A stretch of DNA of 8,679 nucleotides, from assembly GCA_964354135.1 (NCBI GenBank), contig CAYGZA010000293.1, positions 1-8,679 of the forward strand, in the 5' to 3' direction. Each line of letters opens with the position of its first letter. Position 1 is the first letter of the stretch. Of the stretch, positions 1 through 5,289 are shown piece after piece. Made by a program: the position numbers and the translations under genes. This DNA comes from CAYGZA01 sp964354135. Lineage in GTDB: Bacteria; Planctomycetota; Planctomycetia; Pirellulales; Thermoguttaceae. Below the pieces are notes generated by a model. That model saw only the letters and a program-made list of their open reading frames with translations, ran no database searches and was not told the origin of the DNA.

Positions 1-856
1 CCACCAGCCACGGCGGCGTCGATTCGGGGTGCGGCGGCGGCCCCTCCGCCTCGACCGTCGTCGGATGCCGCAGCCGAAGCGCCCAGAACGCCAGGTCGGT
101 GTAGTGGCAGAAGAAGTCCCCCAGGCCGCCGGTGCCGAAGTCGGCCCAGCCCCGCCACGTCGCGGGAAGGTAGCGGGGGTGATACGGCCGATGCGGCGCC
201 GGTCCGAGCCAGAGGTCCCAACTCAGGTGCGGGGGAACCGGCGGAGTGTCCTTGGGCCGGTCGCCCCCAAAGTAGCTCGCGCCGCACCAGACGTGGACCT
301 CGCGGATCGCCCCCACCGCCCCCGATTGCACCAGCTCCACCACGCGGCGGTAATTGTCCTCGGCGTGGATCTGCGTCCCCATCTGCGTGGCGAGCTTCTT
401 CTCCTTGGCAATCTCGGCCATCGTGCGGGCTTCGTAGACGCAGTGGGTCAGCGGCTTCTCGCAGTAGCAGTGCTTGCCCATCTTCATGGCCATCGCGCCG
501 GCCGGGGCGTGGGTGTGATCAGGCGTGCTGACGACCACCGCGTCGATCTGCTTGTCCATCTCGGGGAGCATCTTGCGGAAGTCGGCGTAGGTCTTGGCCC
601 GGGGATGGTGCTTGGCGGCTGCGGCCAGGTTGTGGGCGTCGACGTCGCACAGGGCGACGATGTTCTCCGAGCTGACGCCGCCCAGATTGCCGGCCCCTCG
701 CCCGGCCACCCCGACGATCGCGACGTCCAGCTTCTCGTTCGGCGACTGGCCGTGCGCCCACGAGGGCACGACCCGGATCCCGGCCGCAAAGGCGGCGGCT
801 CCCGCGCAGGCGGCGGTACGGCGTAGGAATCGGCGACGACTGATGCGCTTGTTCAC
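1..856 (-). CDS. Gfo/Idh/MocA-family oxidoreductase with Tat signal, 3' end outside window
   Basis: Probable NAD(P)-dependent oxidoreductase acting on a sugar or inositol-type substrate; the substrate cannot be read from sequence. The visible part is 285 residues, and the C-terminus lies beyond position 1. Residues 6-11 read SRRRFL, a twin-arginine motif, followed by an alanine-rich segment (about 15-27) and a likely cleavage region near residues 34-38 (AHGQS). This predicts export in the folded state. A Rossmann fold follows: VAIVGVAGRGAG (about 45-56), ALCDVD (68-73), VVVSTPDHTHA (107-117) and the family signature CEKPLTH (132-138) with the expected lysine K134. Such exported members are abundant in planctomycetes. 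I chose the GTG at 856 because AGGAGG sits 8 nt upstream (865-870) and the Tat motif follows directly. It lies 111 bp after the 79-residue gene and has its own promoter-like sequence at 918-946. Family assignment is secure; substrate is unknown. Confidence 0.93.
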   Translation of the reverse strand, partial: MNKRISRRRFLRRTAACAGAAAFAAGIRVVPSWAHGQSPNEKLDVAIVGVAGRGAGNLGGVSSENIVALCDVDAHNLAAAAKHHPRAKTYADFRKMLPEMDKQIDAVVVSTPDHTHAPAGAMAMKMGKHCYCEKPLTHCVYEARTMAEIAKEKKLATQMGTQIHAEDNYRRVVELVQSGAVGAIREVHVWCGASYFGGDRPKDTPPVPPHLSWDLWLGPAPHRPYHPRYLPATWRGWADFGTGGLGDFFCHYTDLAFWALRLRHPTTVEAEGPPPHPESTPPWLV

Positions 857-917
857 GGCTTGCTCCTCCTCGGGATGGCTCGGCAAACGGCTGGAAGTCC
901 ACGAACGCCCAGCCGCT

Positions 918-946
918 ACGATACCCGAGTCGGCCGCGCCGCTCAA
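918..946 (-). promoter_or_regulatory. Candidate sigma-70-type promoter for the oxidoreductase
   Basis: On the minus strand, TTGAGC (946-941, 4/6 to consensus) and TATCGT (923-918, 4/6) are separated by exactly 17 bp. Transcription would start near 911, leaving a leader of about 55 nt that contains the AGGAGG ribosome site of the GTG start at 856. Both boxes are imperfect in a GC-rich genome, so this is a plausible reading only. Confidence 0.4.
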
Positions 947-967
947 GCGCCGACCCAAGGATCCCGG

Positions 968-1207
968 CTACGCGGGCTTGTTCGTGCCGGCCTGGATTTG
1001 GTCGAGGGTGCGGCCCAGTTTTTTGCGGGGGGAGTCGCCGGCAATTCGCGGCGTGCCGGGGCGGCTATCCTGGAGGAAGGCCATCAGCTTCTGATCCATG
1101 TCGTCCCCCTCGCGCGGCTTGCCGAGGTGGTGTACCGCATCGGAAACGCCTTGAAGCACGGAGTGTTTCACGCCGTCGCGGATCCACTGAAAGAAGTTGA
1201 CGTTCAT
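968..1207 (-). CDS. Small conserved-looking hypothetical protein, 79 aa
   Basis: A complete 79-residue ORF starting MNVNFFQWIRDGVKHSVLQG, with no catalytic motif, signal peptide or membrane segment. The N-terminal half (about 1-30) is predicted amphipathic helix with aromatics FFQW at 5-8. The middle is acidic (REGDDMDQ, 32-39) and the C-terminal part is basic and Pro/Ser-rich (about 49-63, DSPRKKLGR) before a second short helix. It resembles small planctomycete-specific hypothetical proteins I associate with the phylum, but I cannot verify this and do not know the function. The start is supported by GGAGGA about 10 nt upstream of the ATG. A promoter-like sequence lies at 1279-1307. It is probably a monocistronic soluble cytoplasmic protein. 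Strong ribosome site and a protein-like composition argue against a random ORF. Confidence 0.72.
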   Translation of the reverse strand: MNVNFFQWIRDGVKHSVLQGVSDAVHHLGKPREGDDMDQKLMAFLQDSRPGTPRIAGDSPRKKLGRTLDQIQAGTNKPA

Positions 1208-1278
1208 CGCCTTGGTCTCCTCCGAAAAGGTGGGGCCTTAAGCCCTTGTGGCCCAGGGGCAATCGCTACGGGCCGCGG

Positions 1279-1307
1279 AGATTAGCGGGCCGATGCCGGC
1301 GTGTCCA
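1279..1307 (-). promoter_or_regulatory. Candidate promoter of the 79-residue gene
   Basis: On the minus strand, TGGACA (1307-1302, 5/6 match) and TAATCT (1284-1279, keeping TA and the final T) are 17 bp apart. The predicted start is near 1272, giving a leader of about 65 nt before the ATG at 1207. It lies downstream of the intrinsic terminator at 1338-1371, so the small gene would be transcribed separately from everything upstream. Confidence 0.4.
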
Positions 1308-1337
1308 GAGGAGCTTTTCCGCCGCCGGGGAGTACAC

Positions 1338-1371
1338 GAAAGAAAATGGCCGCACCACGTCTGGCGCGGCC
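1338..1371 (-). terminator. Intrinsic terminator ending the candidate small RNA
   Basis: Minus-strand hairpin GGCCGCGCC / GGUGCGGCC (9 bp including one G-U pair, 6-nt loop AGACGU, 1371-1348), followed directly by AUUUUCUUU (1347-1339). The plus-strand flank TGCATATCT has no U-tract, so termination is directional. It would end both the small RNA and any read-through from the broken Nudix gene. Confidence 0.65.
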
Positions 1372-1431
1372 TGCATATCTCGCCCCGAGCACGGAGAATA
1401 TGGGTGTCGGCTCAGGGGGGAAGAGACAGCT
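1338..1431 (-). ncRNA. Candidate structured small RNA of about 94 nt
   Basis: Non-coding unit bounded by a promoter (1438-1465) and an intrinsic terminator (1338-1371). The RNA would start near 1431 with AGCUGUCUCUUCCCCCCUGA. Stem A pairs CCCC-GAGC (1418-1415 and 1413-1410, U1414 bulged) with GCUCGGGG (1390-1383), 8 bp. Stem B pairs CAUAU-CUC (1402-1398 and 1396-1394, U1397 bulged) with GAGAUAUG (1381-1374), 8 bp. The 5' strand of B lies in the loop of A, so the two stems either form an H-type pseudoknot or exclude each other. No convincing ORF or ribosome site is present. The CCCCCUGAGCCGA stretch recalls 6S RNA wording, but the overall architecture is too short for 6S. It could instead be a riboswitch or attenuator leader for the 79-residue gene, although that gene has its own promoter-like sequence. 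Confidence 0.45.
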
Positions 1432-1437
1432 ACCGTA

Positions 1438-1465
1438 AGCATACACGCCGGACGCGGAATGTCAA
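1438..1465 (-). promoter_or_regulatory. Promoter of the candidate small RNA
   Basis: Minus strand: TTGACA (1465-1460), an exact -35 consensus, 16-bp spacer, and TATGCT (1443-1438, 4/6). The first four bases of the -35 box contain the TGA stop of the truncated Nudix frame (1464-1462), so promoter and gene remnant abut. Predicted transcription start is about 1431-1432. Confidence 0.5.
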
Positions 1466-1638
1466 TCTTCGGGATCCCGGGCCGCGGCCTCCTGGATCAT
1501 CTCGCCGGGCTTGACCTTCCCGCCGGGAAACTCCCACAGACCCGCTAAAGGGGTATCCTGGGGACGCTTGCCGATCAGGACGCGTCCCTCGTGTTCCACC
1601 ACGGCCACGGCGATCAAGGCCGGCTCAGGAAGCGACAT
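1462..1638 (-). pseudogene. Truncated Nudix (MutT-like) hydrolase, broken in the Nudix box
   Basis: The 58-residue product begins MSLPEPALIAVAVVEHEG and matches the N-terminal half of MutT-type enzymes, which hydrolyse oxidised or non-canonical nucleoside triphosphates (normally about 130-140 residues). Visible features are the first strand (ALIAVAVVE, 7-15), LIGKRP (21-26), AGLWEFPGGK (32-41) and the start of the Nudix box: G40, E46 and R54 in the correct G-x5-E-x7-R spacing. After R54 the expected E-x-x-E-E-x-G is replaced by DPED and a stop. The metal-binding glutamates and the C-terminal half are therefore absent, and no frame downstream restores them. I chose the ATG at 1638 because homology begins there; the open frame extends upstream to 1815 through low-complexity repeat sequence. 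No clear ribosome site is seen. It is almost certainly inactive as a hydrolase. Confidence 0.75.
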
Positions 1639-1686
1639 GGCGAGAGAGAGTGCGCAGGAAAGGGGAAATGGGAAGATCCTCGCGAT

Positions 1687-1740
1687 CTGAAAGCCGAACG
1701 CCGAACGCCGAACACTGAAAGCCAATTGCCGAAAGCCAAT
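1687..1740. repeat. Intergenic short direct repeats (GCCGAAC x3, GAAAGCCAAT x2)
   Basis: Plus-strand GCCGAAC occurs three times without a gap (1693-1713). It is followed by two copies of GAAAGCCAAT, 14 bp apart (1717-1726 and 1731-1740). The arrangement sits in the 148-bp spacer between the membrane protein and the Nudix remnant. Heptad-like GC-CGAA / AAAGCC runs of this style are, as far as I recall, common between planctomycete genes; the role is unknown. Confidence 0.6.
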
Positions 1741-1786
1741 CCGGCAAGCACGCGAATCGTACCTTCTCAGACAACCTTTAACCGGG

Positions 1787-2698
1787 CTAAGCGGATGGAC
1801 GCTTGGCCTGCTCACTCATCGGTCCGTCCGGGGGTGCAGTCGCCGGCTTGGTCTCCGCCGAGAGCTCGAGGAGGATGAACGTGGAGATCTCGGTCGGCTC
1901 GGCAAGTTTGAGGTCGAAGCGCGCCCCGTACGGGAGCACCTGGGCCGGCTTGATTCGCGCCGCCGGCCCCTCCCGCTGCTCGACGTCCACTCGGGGTGCC
2001 GCCGCGAACGGCGGGCAGAAGGCCACGTGTACCGCCGCGGTGCGTTGGTTTGCCGCCAGGGGGACCCGGAGCCAGCCGTGCAGGGATTCCGTTCCGTCGG
2101 ATGCCCGGCTGCGGACGAGTTGTTGCAGAACGTTACCGTCCGGAGCCGTGCGGAAGTTCGTTGTGGGCCCGGCAGACCGGTGCGGGACCGCCGGGGGCAC
2201 TTCCACGGGCCCCGCCGGAAGCCCACGCGCCGCAACGTCGCTTGCGGAAACGGGCCTCTCCCGCCGCGACCAAGCCCGCCACCCCCCCCATCCCAGAAAC
2301 TCCTCGGCCGACACCATACCCCAAAACAACGTCAGCCCCAACGGTGGTGTGCCGGGCAGGCTCAAGGCAAGGCCCGCAAGGATCACCGTCGCCGACACCA
2401 AGCAAGCCGGCCACCAGGTTGGCCCACGGGTGTTTCCCGCCGGTTGGCCCCTGCGCCAACCGGCACGGGCGCCAGCGGCAGTTAGTGCCACCAGGATGCC
2501 CACTCCAAAACATGACGGCGACGAGAGAGGGACCGCAAGCCCGCCGGTCAAACGCCGCCCGACCACGACCAGGGCCGCCAACGACATCAGGACCGTCAAG
2601 CTCAGCGAGGACCACCCCAGCAGCCTGGCCGGTAAGAACGAGTGAGCTGCGGACCTTGCCGACATCCGGGGGACCCCGATGGTTGCTTCATTCCTCAT
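1787..2698 (-). CDS. Hypothetical four-helix membrane protein with C-terminal soluble domain, 303 aa
   Basis: No named family is recognised. The N-terminal part has about four hydrophobic helices (roughly residues 27-46, 61-80, 97-114 and 116-132). A basic, proline-rich linker (about 140-178) follows, then a compact soluble domain (about 180-282) containing LQQLVRSRASDG, GWLRVPLAANQRT, HVAFCPP and QVLPYGARFDLKL. The last part reads like a beta-rich domain, and its density of specific motifs suggests conservation. The ATG at 2698 overlaps the kinase stop by 11 bp, which implies translational coupling and a link to the two-component pair. An alternative ATG is at 2665 (residue 12). The codons for residues 136-140 contain a run of eight G (plus-strand C8, 2282-2289), a possible slippage site, but the frame is intact here. 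It could be a membrane partner or output of the signalling cluster; that is inference only. Confidence 0.75.
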   Translation of the reverse strand: MRNEATIGVPRMSARSAAHSFLPARLLGWSSLSLTVLMSLAALVVVGRRLTGGLAVPLSSPSCFGVGILVALTAAGARAGWRRGQPAGNTRGPTWWPACLVSATVILAGLALSLPGTPPLGLTLFWGMVSAEEFLGWGGWRAWSRRERPVSASDVAARGLPAGPVEVPPAVPHRSAGPTTNFRTAPDGNVLQQLVRSRASDGTESLHGWLRVPLAANQRTAAVHVAFCPPFAAAPRVDVEQREGPAARIKPAQVLPYGARFDLKLAEPTEISTFILLELSAETKPATAPPDGPMSEQAKRPSA

Positions 2699-4130
2699 CG
2701 CCCAGCGTCACCCCATCGCCGCCCCCGAGGCTCCCGGGCAGCGTGATCGTGAACCGGGCCCCTTGACCCGGGTTGCTATCGACACTCATCCGACCGCCGT
2801 GACTGGCCACAATCCGCCAGCACTTCGATAAGCCCATCCCGAGCCCGCGGCCGGCCTGGCGGGCGGAGTAAAACGGGTCGAACAGGTGCTGCCGCTGCTC
2901 CGGGGCGATCCCCGGCCCGGTGTCGGAGACGGCGATCTCGACCGAGCTCGCCCCGCCCGACACGGCGACTTCGATCCGGCCGTCGTACTCGATGGCCTCC
3001 AGGGAGTTCTTGCAGAGGGCGTGAACCGCCACGGTAAGACCCCTGGGGTCCGCTTCCGCCAATACGGCCCCGCCGCCCCCGACGCGCCGCAGGGTGATTG
3101 CCCGCTCGGCGGCCTGCGGCTGCAATTGGCTTACCACGTTGTCCACCAACTCCACCAGATCCACGGGCTTCAACTCCGGCCGGGGAGGGCGGGCAAACAG
3201 CCGCAAGTCGGCAATCATCTCGTGGGCCCGCTTCACCTGGGCCCCGATCAAGGCGAGCTCACGCTGCCGCTCCGGATCGGGTTCGTCTTTGAGGAGCAAT
3301 TGAGCACGGCCGGCAATGATTGCCAGTGGATTGTTGATCTCGTGCCCGGCCCCCGCGGCAAACTCGGCCAGGGCCTCCACCTTCTCCGCCTCCAAGGTCT
3401 CCTGGAACTGCTTCTCCAACTGTTCCAGCCGGGCCAGCCGCCGCACGAGCCCGGGCAGATAGGAGCCCATTCCAGGGAGGGCTTCCAGCCACAACCGGCG
3501 GCCTTCGGCAGCCCGCCGGCGGCAGTCCTCGACGGCCGCTTCCATCCCTTCACGGGAACATCGCCCGGCGAGGATTTCCATCGCCTCGGGGACGTGGGGA
3601 TTCCGCCTCGCCGGGACCTTGGTGCCTGGCCATACGTCGAGTTCCCGGGCTGGTGCCGCCGCCCCGCGGCCCTCCGGCAATGCGAGCCACTGCCGGGCAT
3701 GGCACAATAGGCCGTCCAGATACGCTTCGTCGGCTGCGCCCGAACCGTCCGACGAAGCAAGCCGGGCAGCCAGCCCGGCAACCTCCAGACTGGCCGCCAC
3801 CAAGTCGCCGAATTGCTCAGCGCTGGTGTCGATCTGCGGTCTCGACGGTTCGCCGTGATTCGAGTCCCATGGGAGGACCGCCAGCGCCTTCCGCGAAATC
3901 CACTCCGCCACTTCCGCGATAGATCGCGGCAGCGCCTCGTCCTGTCGAGCAGCAACGCACACTGCCCACAATACGAAGGGAGGATCCCCGCGAAACTGCC
4001 TCGTGCAGGCGGGAACCGCTTCCGCCGGATCCTCGGAGAGCAGCATCTCCGCCACCAGCGCAGCCGAACGATCCGCCATCGGCAGCGCCCGGCGGGAACG
4101 GCCAACCACAAGTGCGGGCAAAAAGAGCAT
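2688..4130 (-). CDS. Soluble sensor histidine kinase, 480 aa
   Basis: Autophosphorylating kinase of a two-component system, probably partner of the adjacent regulator. The N-terminal region (about 18-220) is alpha-helical and resembles no sensor domain I can name; there is no membrane segment, so the input is cytoplasmic. A coiled coil (about 225-255) leads into the dimerisation domain with the H-box AGHEINNPLA; phosphoacceptor H263. The ATPase domain has the N-box CKNSLEAI (N375), G1 DTGPGI (403-408), F-box FDPFYS and G2 GRGLGMGL (427-434). It ends with GARFTITLPGS, typical of NtrB/HPK4-like kinases. The ATG at 4130 is the only start after an in-frame TGA about 20 bp upstream, but ATG 4079 (residue 18, MADRSA) is a good alternative because residues 1-17 look non-conserved and neither start has a strong ribosome site. 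It follows the regulator after 75 bp and overlaps the next gene. Confidence 0.93.
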   Translation of the reverse strand: MLFLPALVVGRSRRALPMADRSAALVAEMLLSEDPAEAVPACTRQFRGDPPFVLWAVCVAARQDEALPRSIAEVAEWISRKALAVLPWDSNHGEPSRPQIDTSAEQFGDLVAASLEVAGLAARLASSDGSGAADEAYLDGLLCHARQWLALPEGRGAAAPARELDVWPGTKVPARRNPHVPEAMEILAGRCSREGMEAAVEDCRRRAAEGRRLWLEALPGMGSYLPGLVRRLARLEQLEKQFQETLEAEKVEALAEFAAGAGHEINNPLAIIAGRAQLLLKDEPDPERQRELALIGAQVKRAHEMIADLRLFARPPRPELKPVDLVELVDNVVSQLQPQAAERAITLRRVGGGGAVLAEADPRGLTVAVHALCKNSLEAIEYDGRIEVAVSGGASSVEIAVSDTGPGIAPEQRQHLFDPFYSARQAGRGLGMGLSKCWRIVASHGGRMSVDSNPGQGARFTITLPGSLGGGDGVTLGDEE

Positions 4131-4205
4131 GACCGCCCGACCGCCTCAGGAGGCTCAGCGACAAGAAGCTTGCACGCCCTGGTGCCGCTCTTCCCGAAGC
4201 CGGGG

Positions 4206-4784
4206 TCAGGCGCTGGCAACGTCCAGCAACTGGCACACCCTTTCGACCAGCCGCTCCACCTCGAACGGCTTGTGCATGAAGTCGTCGGCCCCGGCGGCCT
4301 TCAACTCCCCGACCTTCTCTTCCTCGACCATGCCCGAGATGCAGATGATGCGGACATCGTTCATCCCGTCGTCGCGGCGGACTCGCTGGCAGACCTCCTT
4401 GCCGTTGATGTCCGGGAGCATCACGTCGAGCACGATCAGGTCGGGGTGGTATTCCTTGACCATCATTCCGGCGTCGAAGCCGTTGTTGACAGAGCGGACC
4501 TCGAAGCGGCCGTCGCGATCCAGGGCGTCCGAGATCAGCTCCACCAGCTCCTCGTCATCGTCGACGATCAAGACCCTCCGCTTGCCGCTTTCGAGTGCGT
4601 CGGTCGGGATCCCGTTGTCCCGCATGAAGACAAACAACAGCTCGCGGGGAATGCGGCGAAAGCGACTCCCCGGCACCCTGAATCCCTTCAATTGCCCGGA
4701 ATCGAAGCAACGAATGATCGTCTGCTGGCTGACCTTGCAGATCTTGGCTGCCTCGCCGGTCGTAAACACAGTCTTGTTTGCCAT
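4206..4784 (-). CDS. Response regulator with N-terminal excisionase/MerR-like helix-turn-helix, 192 aa
   Basis: The domain order is the reverse of common regulators: DNA-binding domain first, receiver last. Residues 1-58 form a helix-turn-helix of the Hth_17/MerR-like type (FTTGEAAKICKVSQQTIIR, then SGQLKGFRVPGSRFRRIPRE), which should bind DNA. Residues 69-190 are a CheY-type receiver with the acidic pocket D75-D76, phosphoacceptor D120 (LIVLDVMLP), switch residue S150 (CISGM) and K172 (HKPF), all in canonical order. Phosphorylation by the downstream kinase is the simplest model. I chose ATG 4784 because the recognisable domain begins there; an in-frame GTG at 4820 would add 12 residues. AAAAAGGA lies 13-14 nt upstream of the ATG, a rather long spacing. 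The gene is first in the cluster, behind a strong promoter and a structured leader. Confidence 0.94.
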   Translation of the reverse strand: MANKTVFTTGEAAKICKVSQQTIIRCFDSGQLKGFRVPGSRFRRIPRELLFVFMRDNGIPTDALESGKRRVLIVDDDEELVELISDALDRDGRFEVRSVNNGFDAGMMVKEYHPDLIVLDVMLPDINGKEVCQRVRRDDGMNDVRIICISGMVEEEKVGELKAAGADDFMHKPFEVERLVERVCQLLDVASA

Positions 4785-4798
4785 TGGTACGTGCGCGT

Positions 4799-4826
4799 CC
4801 TTTTTCCTAGCCACAGCCACAGCTAG
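4799..4826 (-). promoter_or_regulatory. Ribosome-site region of the response regulator with adjacent small hairpin
   Basis: Minus-strand AAAAAGGA (4806-4799) is the only Shine-Dalgarno-like sequence near the ATG at 4784. Directly upstream, CTAGC and GCTAG (4826-4822 and 4811-4807) can form a 5-bp stem with a 10-nt loop containing TGTGGCTGTG. The hairpin ends at the first base of the ribosome site, so it could affect access; the stem is weak. Confidence 0.3.
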
Positions 4827-4834
4827 TTCTCAGC

Positions 4835-4877
4835 GAAATCCCGGGGACAAGTGTCGGCCGACTGGCCGCGGGATTTC
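4835..4877 (-). promoter_or_regulatory. Structured 5' leader element of the response regulator gene
   Basis: A perfect 9-bp inverted repeat, GAAATCCCG (4877-4869) with CGGGATTTC (4843-4835), encloses a second hairpin, CGGCC-AGTC-GGCCG (4868-4855). The inner hairpin directly abuts one outer arm, so the two helices can stack as a 14-bp rod with an 11-nt bulge (ACACUUGUCCC, 4854-4844). It lies inside the predicted leader of about 220 nt, 50 nt upstream of the start codon. No U-tract follows, so it is not an intrinsic terminator. It may be an RNA regulatory element, or an operator if it acts as DNA; no known riboswitch class is recognised. Confidence 0.4.
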
Positions 4878-5013
4878 TGGTCCTCCGTGTCAACCTCGCC
4901 GGTAGTTAGCCCGGAGTTCGCAGTTGCCCGTAAACTCCGCACCCCCGAAACTATGTGCAAACGCCAGGCTCGCCCGGATCTGCCGACATTACCGAACTTG
5001 CCAGGCGCGACCA

Positions 5014-5060
5014 ATTATAACCAGCTTTCCGCAAGTGTCAATACTGACCTATATTTTTTA
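5014..5060 (-). promoter_or_regulatory. Consensus sigma-70 promoter with AT-rich upstream element, driving the regulator-kinase cluster
   Basis: Minus strand: TTGACA (5041-5036) and TATAAT (5019-5014) are both perfect consensus, 16 bp apart. Immediately upstream is TTAAAAAATATAGG (about 5062-5049), resembling an UP element and standing out in a GC-rich background. The predicted start is near 5007, leaving about 220 nt of leader before the regulator ATG. A perfect pair of boxes in such GC-rich DNA is unlikely by chance. Confidence 0.75.
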
Positions 5061-5236
5061 ACCTGTTACGTCTCAACAACTTATGGACTCATACACAGGG
5101 TGCTTCTCTTTGCTATCTCCGTGATTTCCGCCATCTTGCCGCAACACTCTACTGCGGGGTGAATTGGGGCCCAAAACCGGCCGCAAATACTTCGCCAAGA
5201 CCGCAGAACCCACAGATCTCGCGCCTTGCCGTCAAT

Positions 5237-5260
5237 CCCTTGCCCCCGCCCCTCGCCCCC
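5237..5260 (-). other. G-quadruplex motif in the 3' flank of mnmG
   Basis: On the minus strand four G-tracts of 5, 4, 5 and 3 are joined by loops CGA, C and CAA, fitting the canonical G3+N1-7 pattern. It starts 30 nt after the mnmG stop and would be in the mRNA. Formation in the cell is unproven. Confidence 0.5.
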
Positions 5261-5289
5261 GTCTCTCGCCGCTCACCGAGGCCCGGGGG

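Larger units (their letters stand above)
4785..5289. other. 505-bp intergenic region between mnmG and the response regulator
   Basis: No convincing gene on either strand. It contains, in minus-strand order, a G-rich stretch just after mnmG (5260-5237), about 170 bp without recognised features, an AT-rich tract and consensus promoter (about 5062-5014), and the long structured leader of the regulator (about 5007-4785). Short ORFs inside it lack ribosome sites. No intrinsic terminator for mnmG was found. Confidence 0.6.

Noticed and set aside
29..826. Long plus-strand open frame (265 codons) at the left end
   Set aside because: It is antisense to the oxidoreductase, is Arg/Pro/Gly-rich and has no domain; GC-rich shadow frame.
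1338..1431. Identification of the small RNA as 6S RNA from its CCCCUGAGCCGA stretch
   Set aside because: The unit ends at a terminator after about 94 nt and lacks the long double-stranded stem with central bubble of 6S RNA.
1639..1815. Extended N-terminus for the Nudix frame (59 extra codons)
   Set aside because: This part translates intergenic repeats and overlaps the end of the membrane-protein gene; homology begins at the ATG at 1638.
3813..4826. Plus-strand open frame of 337 codons opposite the kinase and regulator
   Set aside because: Antisense shadow of two well-supported genes, with no motif or ribosome site.
4888..4893. Second TTGACA on the minus strand within the regulator leader
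   Set aside because: No acceptable -10 box at 16-18 bp; probably chance.
4951..4989. 12-codon upstream frame (MSADPGEPGVCT) in the regulator leader
   Set aside because: No ribosome site and no run of regulatory codons; not distinguishable from chance.
4823..5014. Minus-strand 63-codon frame in the regulator leader
   Set aside because: It would start inside the -10 box of the consensus promoter and has no ribosome site or recognisable features.
5081..5134. 17-codon minus-strand frame (MAEITEIAKRSTLCMSP) after mnmG
   Set aside because: Peptide looks plausible but has no ribosome site, and no homologue is recognised.
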